Below, in pieces: positions 33,925 to 45,900 of a stretch of DNA of 64,000 nucleotides. The translations under genes were made by a program, and so were the position numbers. The notes under the pieces are model-generated. The model was not told the DNA's origin. It did no database searches and worked only from the letters and a program-made list of their open reading frames with translations. Each line of letters begins with the position of its first letter. Positions within the stretch are counted from its first letter, which is position 1. The DNA is from Pectinophora gossypiella (Eukaryota > Arthropoda > Insecta > Lepidoptera > Gelechiidae): positions 1,550,001-1,614,000 of the forward strand of contig NC_065427.1 in NCBI RefSeq assembly GCF_024362695.1, written 5' to 3'.

Positions 33925-36900
33925 GTAAGTTTTCGAGTTTTGAAGATTGGAAGGCTGATAAGCAAGAGTTGGAGATATGAGAACAGTCCACACGAGCCCG
34001 TGACACCCGATTCGATAGCGATTTAGCCAGTTAGAGAGTCGCGCCAGCTATTCTAGACGTTGTATTCCCATGATGGAGAGTAGAGGAAGCAATAAAGTTG
34101 TGTGCCCGGGCCGGAGTGTCGTGTCCGGGAAGAAAATGTGTGTGTGGATACGTGCGCGGTGTGACCGCGGTGCAGGGGGCCACTGACGTCGCCGTCGCCC
34201 GCTCCCTCCGCCCCTAGTGCCGTAGTGCCAAATGTTTTGCAATGTGAAAGTACGGAATTGTGCCACGCGTGACCTTTCCCGTAGATTTTCGTCTGGTTTG
34301 GTCGCGATGCTGCGCTGCATGAGGTTTGGTTTTTTGTACCTTTTGACCTTAGCGAGTAGAGATGTGACAGAACCTCGTGGAACCAACGATATTGTTCGCA
34401 CTGTATTATCCCGAGTTTGCTGTGTGCCATTCCATTTTTGGTTGTGCAACAGCAGGTCGCTTGATCAGTTCTAGTTTTCGCAATGATTTAGCGTGCTCTT
34501 GTCACTCGCTGGATTTCGCCCTTGTTGCTAAGGCCTTCTTTAAGGTGTGAACTGTACCCATGTTTCCTCATTTAGGATATAATTAGGGCAATCATAGTCA
34601 TTCCGCACACTTATGTATTAGTGAAGGAATTATTTGTATTCTATATGAAATTATTTGCATTTCAAGTCATATCCATAAATAGCTTAGTGCAAAAAAAATA
34701 CCACTTGGCACTTTTTTATACATATTCACCAAATATATCTTTATCTAGACATAACAACATAACACTATATTAAAAGAGAAAACACTCTTAACCTGAAAAG
34801 CTTTCAAACAACTTTGATACATAGCGACTCATGAAACGCTGGTTTGCAATAAAACACCATATGGCTGATTAAGTTAGGTTAGACTCTACATAATCACCCT
34901 AGCGTTACCTCATATGTAACAGGGTCGGCTTAACTAACCGGAAGATAGATAGAATTTGATCAAGTTTTTACAGAAGTTACAGCCTGTCTGACCTTCCAAC
35001 CTGATGGGAAAACCAGCCCAAATACAGATTATGTTGCATACCTACCGGGTGTAATAAGGGTGTCCTTACGATGTTTTCCTTCACTGCTAAGTTGGGTTAT
35101 ACTCTCTTTACACTAAACACCTATAAACAAAAATTAAAGAATAGGTATGTAGGTATGTTACAATACAGTACAGTATGTTGAAGATGAATAACCTCCGTAA
35201 GGTTAGTTTTTCTGGTCAAGCATATTTCATTCTTTATGGTAATGACACTTTGAGATACTTTATACTAGAAGTATTGATTAATATAAATTGACAGTCTTTC
35301 TATAGATATTTTATATAGAGATATTCTTTATAAACAAGCTTAACATAAAAGTACCTAGGCACTGGGTTCCTTAACATACAGCCTTAGAATACTCTGCTGC
35401 CTATGGTATGGTATAGCTGCAGATTCACATTGCTATACAGTAATATGGTCATAGAAAAGTTATAGATACCTATGGAAGTAATCACATAATACAGAGTACA
35501 AAAAGGCATGGTTTCTTAGTTCATCTTGCAATAGATGTACTTCTGAATACCCCAACTGGAAATGCAGTTGTGGCCGTCCATGGTCATAGCAAATATTTCC
35601 ACTTTGTTATACAAAAACCAAGTTTTCTACGTTGCAGAGGCTAAACTGATCTATCGTTCACCTAGAGCTTTGTAAGGGGAATCCCACATACCATATTTAC
35701 AGTTACAGGAAAGACCCAATTAACCTGAACAATATTCTTGTGTGCGTTTGGACATTATTAACATGATCATTACTAAAACTGTGTGGTATAAGGACTTATG
35801 ATTAAAAAATATATATTAGTCGAACCATTCTCACAGATTGCAGGGTTAGGGGATTTTCACAGGGTTTAAGTTCAAACATAGCATACCTACTAGGTATAAC
35901 TGGATTAAGAGTATTGTATGCCATTAGCTAAACATAATATTCACTGTTTCACCTGTATTACAAGGACACAAAAGCTAGAATGTTCCTTTGAAAAACACTA
36001 ACAATTATTAAATTGATATCTGTTATCACAACAGAAGATTATTGCTATCAATTACATGTTTATGTATATATGGTAGTAAGTAGGTAGTGTCGTATTTTTG
36101 TTTTAATCAGATTTAACAAGAAATACACATGAGTAGGTACAATGGTTGTACAGTCATTAGCAATATCATGTACTTACTTTAGAACCCTGTCACACTATCA
36201 TATTTACTTACATTAATGATATTTACAGTTTAATTGGCAAAAAGTTAATGTGACATGATTTCAAAGTGTATACATATTTTATTAGTACTTGTGACCATAC
36301 TTCCTACATGATTTATGTTAAATTATATACAGTAGTAGTACAAAAATATATGTTATAGTATGTGGCACAAACCTGTCGGTACTCATTTACTAACTAAAAG
36401 CCAACTAAGACAATGTAGCTAATTATTACTGAAATAATTTTTTGATTCGGTTTGTTAGTTCTATGTATATGCCAAAATATCTACATATTTACCAATACCT
36501 AAGGTTTCGACAGCATCATATGATGATCAATCAATATCCAAAAAATACTTTTATTGGCAGGACAAAAGATCTAAATTAAACTACGAAATTAAATATGATG
36601 AATGTAGTCATAACTTGCCAACTTGAGCTCAGCCCGAGGACTTGAAACACCTCTTCACTCAATCCCAAGTTAATTTATTTAATCTCTAATCATTTAAACC
36701 CACATTATTATATAGGTACCCATCGTAAGCTTTAAGTATATGAAACATCATCATTTTTGATAACAGAATTTATAATTGGAAATGCATTCCAAAATTCAGT
36801 CTTTGCAATCACAATAGTAGGAAATGGCAGTTTATTTTTTCATTTCTACTTGAATGAATTGATTGTTAGGCCGTAAAATCGTAGTACATACTATAAACTG

Positions 36901-39900
36901 TATGCGGCAATAACTATGTTTCTTTAGGAAATGTGTATAGGACCATAATTGAATCTGGTATTGTTAATATGGAATTTGTGGGGCTGGAAATATTCAAATA
37001 TACAAGTTAGTTTCTTATTTTCATATCTGTTAGTTTATATGTTCAACAGTTGAAGTTTTTACTCGTAACAGGGTCATTCGTTTCCTATTTTAAAAACATT
37101 CTGCTTATTTTATTTGGGTCTCATTCTTAAATATTCAAATATGCGAGTGATTTTTTTTATATCTGGTAATTTACATGTTCAACAGTTGAAGTATTTACTC
37201 TTTACAGCAGGTCATTCAATTCCTATTTTTAAAACTTTTGCATATTTTACGTTTATTCGGGTCTCTTTTATATTGTCCTCTTTGGTCAGTAAACTTAGCA
37301 GTTGCAAGGTTGTTGTGTTCATCTAGCACTTTTGATTGCTTCCATCTCATTCATTCCGTTCATATATAGTTAGTTTGTGTATCTTAGTTTTACAGTTTAG
37401 CTCCTTCGTATTGGCAGTAATATTCTTAATCTTATTTTTTTTTATTTAATACTATGGCAGTCCTCTGTCTAGGCATTTAAGGTATACAATAAAATAAGTA
37501 TGAAATCTCGCGAAGAGAAAGTTTAATCGGAAAAGTCTGACTCAGACAGGAGTCGTACCCGCAGCTCTTGTCAATCCGAGACGAGCGTGTTACCATCACA
37601 CTACCGAATCCTCATTCCGTTCGTGCGAATTTTACTATCTAAATCGTCATTCATCACACCATCACTAATTTAAGAGCCATGCTCTTGTCAGTGTAGCATT
37701 CTCCATTCTTGTCTATCAAAGGCCAATTCCTTCACTTCCTTATAACACCTTTTCCTTCCTTCCTTTCCTTCTCTTTGATCTGTTCCATGTAAGCTCTTCT
37801 TGGTCTTCCCCTTCCTCTCTTTCTTATTTATCGTCATTACGTCGACGATTTTTTTCGATTTAATTTATTAGATTCCCTAAGCTTGGGTGAGTGCTATAAA
37901 AAAAATAAGTACGAAATGTAAATTGTTCTACTTGTATACATTTCAGGTTGTCGACATGCATACTGTCAATGAAATCATATCCATTTTGGAGAAAATCAAT
38001 ATCACAAAAGAGTTGTTGGAGGTGAGTAATATTTTCCTTAAAAATTATACATATACTTACCTAAGCTTTTCATGAAGCACGTAACATAGGAAGGTGTATA
38101 CAGGATGTTAGTGACGTCGTAATGATAACTTTGACTTGACTGAAACTTTTTAATTATCACGTTAAAGCTGTACAACGCTATCTATATTGTTTTTGGTGAG
38201 CGTAGCATGCAATGTCCCTCGTTAAATGAAATTGAGGTTTTCTTGAAGAAAATCACGTCGCTTTTCACTATTAGGCGCGTATGTCATCATCATCAGCCCA
38301 TTAACGTCCCCACTGCTGGGGCACGGGCCTTCCGTATGGATGGATAATGAGATTGGGCCTTAAACCACCACGCTGGCCCAGTGCGGATTGGTGGTTATTA
38401 ACGACTGCTAATGCAGCCGGGACCAACGGCTTAACGTGCCTTCCGAAGCACGGAGGAGCTCGAGATGAAAACTTTTTTTTTTGTGGTCACCCATCCTATG
38501 ACCGGCCTCTGCGAAAGTTGCTTTACTTCAACAATCGCAGACCGAGCGCGTTTACCGCTGCGCCACCGAGCTCCTCACACATTAGGCGCGTATGTACACA
38601 TTTAGAATTGTGAGCTACTCCTACAAAAACAGAATAACAGCCCATCCTAATATTCTGGCCAGGCCGCTCATGGATGAGCACACGCAACTAAGACTAAGAA
38701 GGAGGCTGCCGCAGGATCTAGCCAACTAAGGCCTAAAATAAGAAGCGACACTGGTCGCTTACCTAAAATGATACCTATACACAAGGGAGAAAAAAATGTA
38801 CACATAAGCACATACATAAACCGACGCCCTTAAGTCCCCAATAGGGTGGACAGAGCTAGAAGTAATCAGAAATCAACTGTTGATACGTATTATGAAGACC
38901 TAAGATGGATGTGATGAACCTTGGTTTTACATTAGTAGGTATGTTTATTGGCCTCCGTGGTGTAGTGGTTGAGCGTTATGCTCACGATCCAGAGGTTCTG
39001 GCTTCGAATCCCGGTGGGGACATTTCGCCGAGAAACACCTCCTTATCCTTAGTTTGGTTGAGAAATTACAGGCTGATCATCTGATTGTCCAAAAGTAAGA
39101 TGATCCGTGCTTCGAAAGGCATGTAAACCCGTTAGTCCCGGTTGCTACTTACTGATGTAAGTACGTAATTGTTACATGAGTCATGTCAGGGGCCTTTGGC
39201 GGCTCAATAATAATGGGTAAAAAGGTTGATGATGTTGCTAATCTACCTCACAACCAACACGATAGAAGAAGAGATAGACTTATGTTTGTTTAAAACAAAT
39301 ACCTATAGGTTAGTACTTATTATAGTGTTTGACTTGGATTCACGTTACATGAAAGCTTCTCATAACCGTTTCTTATCTTGTGCCACTCGGGTTCCAAGGC
39401 CACAGTGTAGCTCTAATTTCTAAACAATACACCTTCCTATTCGTCATTTTAAAATTTAAAATACACCACAGTCTATAATCAAAAAAGAAACAAGTTATGG
39501 GTTCACCGTTTTACCTTGTCTATGGTCTTAAAGCTCAAAGTACTTAATCCAAACCCCACTCTTGGACTATTGTGTCTGGAAATCTATTGTAGTAGTAACC
39601 CTGACACCAGGTTTGGTGAGGTTGGTCGTTGACCTTACAACCCTCTCAAGGGAAGATCTATTGTGACTGGCCCGCACTTCATACAAAAATCTCCATTTAC
39701 CTACTTCTTATCAAAAAGATCGATAAGAAAGAGATTTTTTTATTTTATTTTATTTATTTATATTTACCGTAATTAAGCAACGTTACCACTTGTTAGTTGT
39801 TAGTCACGAGAAAAGAAACTTAGAAACTATGTTAGGAGGAAGTAATAATAAGAAATACACCCTAACAACATTGTTTAACTTGATAGTCGGTTGGCACACT

Positions 39901-42900
39901 AGACACAACTAATCACGACTGCCTCATTGAAACCCCCATGAAGTGTTTTAGCGCAGGCGAGTCATACCTAGCAGCATTTTGCTAATATGGATGAGGTCTT
40001 TTTCCTTATCATGGCAAAGAAGTCGTCCGTTCAATTTTCAGCAAACTTGGCAGATGCTGAGCAGATTTAAAAAAGACTTGAATTTTCTAACACACGTCGA
40101 TCAGTTATATAGCCGATAATACTGTGACGTCATAGTTCATTACGAACTCTTGTAAGCGTTTAGCGTTTTTTTTTTGCAGTAGTAGCGAAATATGTTATTC
40201 ATTGATAAATCTTGTTCATTCATTGTTAGAACGATGTTGAACGGGACTTAAGCATGGATAATCCATACTAATCGGCACCTATTCTATTATAAATGTGAAA
40301 CTTACTCTGTTGCCTTTTGAAGCCTAAACTGCTCAACCGATTTTAATGAAAATTGGCACATCGAATCCTGGCCAAATGAACCGATATATATATACACTAG
40401 CGACCCGCCCCGGCGGGTCGGGTGCAATGCTGAGGAAAAAATGAAATTATTTACGAAATCACATTAAAAACCTCAAAAGTAACAGTATTTCTCCACTATT
40501 TAATGAATGTTATTATCATATAAACCTTCCTCTTGAATCACTCTAGCTATTTAAAAAACCGCATCAAAATCCGTTGCGTAGTTTTAAAGATTTAAGCGTA
40601 CATAGGGATATAGGGACAGAAAAAGCGACTTTGTTTTATACTATGTAGTGATTGTAAAACGGCCCGTACGCCAGACGCATAAAAATGGCGCATACAAACT
40701 TTTCAGGCTACGTTCCCAAAAAATACAGATGGCGGTGTTCAGATTTAACGTAATAATGTTATGTATATTCAAATCAAATCAAATATCCTTGCTTACGAAC
40801 AAAACATAGAAACATTTAGCAACAGTACAAATGGACGGCCTTATATTCTGTTTTTTTTGACGTGACTTATTGTAGATTTGCCGCAGATGGCATTAACTAC
40901 TTGGCCGGACAAATGGGGAGCGCTGAAGGCTCTCACCCGGTACAACGCGAACAACAGGCCTGTGGGTGCCCAGTTGCTTATATTCTGTATGTTTTATAGA
41001 ACAGAATAGAAATTGTTTATTTATTATTATTTATTTATGTAATCGTTAACAATTTTTTTTTTTTTAATTATAAAAGGACGCCACACACAAAGACAAGACA
41101 ATAACATCACTTAAATATTTCACATAACAATTACAAAAAAGATAGAAGGATGTTCATTAGAATGATCATAAGGTGGTGGTGGACGTATTGATAAAAGGGC
41201 CTCACTCAGCACAAGTCGCAGCGTGAACCACGACGCTGGTGTTATGTGGACCCTGTTGGGTGAGGCACGGACGTTGTGTTTCATAAATATGCGTGTTTAT
41301 GTATAATTGTTGAGGAGCTCGGTGGCGCAGCGGTAAACGCGCTCGGTCTGCGATTGTTGAAGTTAAGCAACTTTCGCAAAGGCCGGTCATAGGATGGGTG
41401 ACCACAAAAAAAAGTTTTCATCTCGAGCTCCTCCGTGCTTCGGAAGGCACGTTAAGCCGTTGGTCCCGGCTGCATTAGCAGTCGTTAATAACCATCAATC
41501 CGCACTGGGCCCGCGTGATGGTTTAAGGCCCGATCTCCCTATCCATCCATAGGGAAGGCCCGTCGCCCGTGCCCCAGCAGTGGGGACGTTAATGGGCTGA
41601 TGATGATGTATAATTGTATCTGTGTTAATATATTTATGTGAACTTGTAATTTCAGACCACCCGACTGGGAAAGCATGTGAACGAGCTCAGACGCAAAACC
41701 TCAGACCCGACCCTCGCCAGGCGCGCCAAGGTCCTGGTGAAGCGGTGGCGGGACCTCGTCATACCTACACGCGCCTCACCTGCACATACTGGTAATATCA
41801 CGTTTAAATTCAGTCGTTGTTGTTCGCGGCTCCTCGCTAAGTCCACTTTTTCACCAGGGCTAAGACGAAGCCGATTCAGATTGGAGCAAATCGAACATCA
41901 ATTTGATTCTGTCGTGCCGCGTAAGCAGCCAAGATGGCGATTCCCGATTCGTGACGTCACATGAAGTTCGGCAAGCAGTTCGGACACTTCATACAAAAAA
42001 CCTCGTTTTACACAGACACGTTATCGTACATAAGCATCTGTGTGTGTGACGTCGGACGCCTTACGGTAGAAGACTAAAGTATGACTGGGGGGGGTTTTTA
42101 AATCGAGCTCAGCTGTTGCTGTTCTACACGTAGTATTATTCCTTAGGCCCACGGTGTATTTTAAACGCGCAGACTACGCGCATAATAAAAGAAAGAAAGA
42201 AAATACAAAGGATAGAATTACGCGCGTATACGCGATTCAAAAGTGCGAATACGCTTGTATCATCAATGTAAACGCAACAATCAGTATCTACAGCGCCGAA
42301 GACGCGCGTATCTTCTGTGCGTTTAAAAAATAGGCCGTAGTGAGAGTAAATATATCGTAAATATATTTTGTAACCAAGCTCGCTCCAAGCTCGAATCGGT
42401 GCGGGGAAGAGTGTCCCTTCTATGTGTAGGCAAATAATATTAGCATATAAGCTTACGCCCATATTCAAATAGGGGTAGTCAGGGGTACATGCATTACAAG
42501 ATGAACTAATCACCCACACTTCGCCGAGCTCTAGTGTCAGGCTTACTATTGAACCACCAAAGGCTCCTGACGTGGCTCATGTAAATACGATTAGTAATAA
42601 TTACGATTTCCCCTCAGGATCAAACCGATCATCAGCGGAGCGGACGGTACGTCGGCTCGGCGGGACACCGCTGACGTCACCAGCACTCTCTCTATCACGG
42701 GTAAGCTAAGAACCCTACTACGGTCACGAGCATTAATATGTATACACTTTGGTACCATGTCACATTAACTTTTTTGACAAATTGAACTGTAAGTCTCACC
42801 AAATGTCAAATATGTTAGTGCGACAGAGTCCTAAAGTGGGTACATTATATTGCTCATGACTGTACACACTCCAGGGCTGGCGAAACTTTTTACATCATCA

Positions 42901-45900
42901 TTTTTTTAACCTACTTCAAAAAAGAAGGATGTTATCAATTTGTATGTTATGTTTATGTATGTAATATTGTTGGAATTGCACAACATTCGTACATGTGGGC
43001 TCCTAAACACGTGTAACAAATTACACAGGTGTATGTAAATTATTGCCGCCGATTTCAGAATTAGATTCTAACATTCATTTCAACAAATATGATTACTTAC
43101 TTTTTTATTGGACAGTTTTTGAAGTCGGTTTATTGTTTTATAATTACTTTCGTTCATTTTGCATGTTACATTGTGTCCCTATAAGAGCTGTAAAATAACC
43201 ATAATCATTTTTTGTATTGTAAGTAAATTTTGATAATTTATCATTAGGTATCATCTTTTAAAACACATAATACCGGGTCACGGGACTACACGGGACGACA
43301 TGCCATGAGTTGTCCCGTGATCATGGCACTTGCAACAGTGTCGAAATATCGGGAGTCTCATATCCCTGATAATAACGCGGTAAGAACCCGGTATTATGTG
43401 TTTTAATTATGATAATAACCGCGTAAACCTATATTTATATATTTTAACCTAAAATATGATTAATAGTTAGTGGGCTCTTTTTTCCGCATTTAGACCCTAA
43501 GATGGCCCATTATGCGTGCTAAAAAATATGCCTAATAATGTTCGTGTAATAATTGTGTGACGCCATACTGCGCTCTCTTACTCTTCTGGCTTAAATAGAT
43601 TGAAGTGACCCCCTCCGGCAGGGAGGAGCACGGTGGCGCAGCGGTATACGCGCTCGGTCTGCGATTGTTGAAGTTAAGCAACTTTCGCAAAGGCCGGTCA
43701 TAGGATGGGTGACCACAAAAAAAAAGTTTTCATCCCGAGCTCCTCCGTGTTTCGGACGGCACGTTAAGCCGTTGGTCCCGGCTGCATTAGCAATCGTTAA
43801 TAACCACCAATTCGCAGTGGGCCCGCGTGGTGGTTTAAGGCCCGATCTCCCTATCCATCCATAGGGAAGGCCCGTGCCCCAGCAGTGGGGACGTTAATGG
43901 GCTGGTGATGATGATGATGACCCCTTCCGGGGGTGAGCCATCAAGCTCGATGTGAGGCGGAGAGTGTCCCTTCTATGCGTAATATAACTATTTATTCTAT
44001 AACCGTAGCCATTAGTAATATAATACCTAACGTGCCATACGTTTTCAGCAAGTGGTGAGCCCAGCAGTGCCCAGCCCGCGACCGCCGTCCAGGCCAGGTA
44101 AACATACACCTTACACTATTACAATAGTGCTATAGCAATTGTATTTGATAAACTGATGGACGGAATGGTAGTTAGGTACAAGACAGAGGAATTGCAAAGA
44201 TGGAAAGTACATATTGAAGAAATTCATCTATAAAAACAATATTTCAATTTGACAGTTGGACAATGCAGAAAATGACAGTTGTAACTAAAAGTAAAATTGA
44301 TGTCTGCCGGAATCAGCACCATAGTCGTTACATTGCTTGAGCCATGTCAGGGGCCTTTGGTGGCTCACACACTACAGCAACCCTGACAATCAGGGTTATC
44401 AACAGGTCATTGACCTCACGACCAGTGCTATTCTTGGTAACGTTCCCAGCAGTAAAAAGGCACAATACTTAAGTATAAAGAGCTTTCTTACGTAACTTTT
44501 AGAGCCGTGGTAGCCCAGTTGGTAGCACTCTTGCCTCTCACTTTGAGGTCGCAGGTTCGAATCCAGCACACGCCTAAACCAATGATTGTCGAATTTGTTT
44601 TCGAATTCATGTTTGGATCATAAATGATTATCACGTGCTCGGCGGTGAAGGAAAACATCGTGAGGAAACCCGCATTCCCGAGAAATGCATTTTCGGAGGT
44701 ATGTGACCTAACCTGTATTGGGATGGTTTTCCCTTCGTGGGTTGGAAGGCAGGCGCTTTTGTAAAAAAAACCGGACCTGTGAAATCGTCAGGTTAGGTAA
44801 GCGGACCCTATGAAAAACGTGATAGATAAATAAATAATAAGCTTACTTAACATACACATTTTCAATTTTACATGGTTCTACATTGTTTCTAAAATATAAT
44901 AAACCATCGTATCCTAAGCTAAGTTCTTACTTGAGACTTGTGTTATAGGATACGAAGATAGATATGCTAGGGAGATGATGTTAAATACGTAACTTTTAGG
45001 CAGATAAGATCAGAGTACAAGAAAGAACAATTTGAAAAAGAAAAGCAGCCAGGGTCCTTATTAAAGGGTTTATACAACGGAAACATTCGCACTTTACACG
45101 GCCCACACGAGAGAAGGAAAAGCACCATTGTGTCGTAGCCCTTAGAACATGTATGCTTATATTTGCGTGTTGTTATAGCGTGGGGTGGCTACGAGTCGGA
45201 CTCGCAGGACGTGATCCTGGTGGACGACGACCCCCCCGCGCCACCCGCGCCCGCCCCCGCCCCCGCGCCTGCGCTCAGCAACACCTGGAAACCCACTACA
45301 CCTCGTGAGTACTACATAACAGTCTTCTAAGAATCGTAGCAGAGAGAATGGATGGCCCATTCTGGAAACACTGGGTTATGACCCACGTGTTACCTATACG
45401 CCGTGTGGCCAAGTAATGTCATTTAATTTAATATACTGAGTCGAGTAAGCGGAAGCGGTCAGGTACGCAGGATATATTAAGGTGCGCAGACGTTCGCGCA
45501 AAACGCAGGCGCACACACTCGTCTTACCCCTCCTTGCTTCAGTGGAACGGAAAACCGATACGACTGAAGGAGAGGTCAGAATATACTAACATAGTTCGTA
45601 AGTCTCTATTGTTTTACTAACATAATATGGATGCAGAATCTGAAATAAATATTTTATTATTATTATAACATAAACAAAAAATAATAATGTTTTGTGAATT
45701 TGTGTGCAATAAAGTGTTTTATTATTATTATAAACAGCCTATATACGTCCAACTGCTGGGCCCAGATCCTTAATCAACCGGAGGGGGTATGGAATATTCT
45801 CTACCACGCTAGTCCCCTGCGGGTTGCTGGAGTTGTTTTACGGCTAATAGCTGGGCTTAATGTGCCCCGAAGCACGGAATCATTTTACTTTTTCGGATAA

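Noticed and set aside
34048..34474. Overlapping 125-133-aa minus frames and an 80-aa plus frame
   Set aside because: They overlap in different frames in the GC-rich start of MED26 intron 1, with no recognisable motif or splice context.
37533..37612. Functional tRNA gene on the minus strand
   Set aside because: A- and B-box-like motifs exist, but the B-box has a mismatch and acceptor-stem pairing is poor; it is better read as a SINE head or relic.
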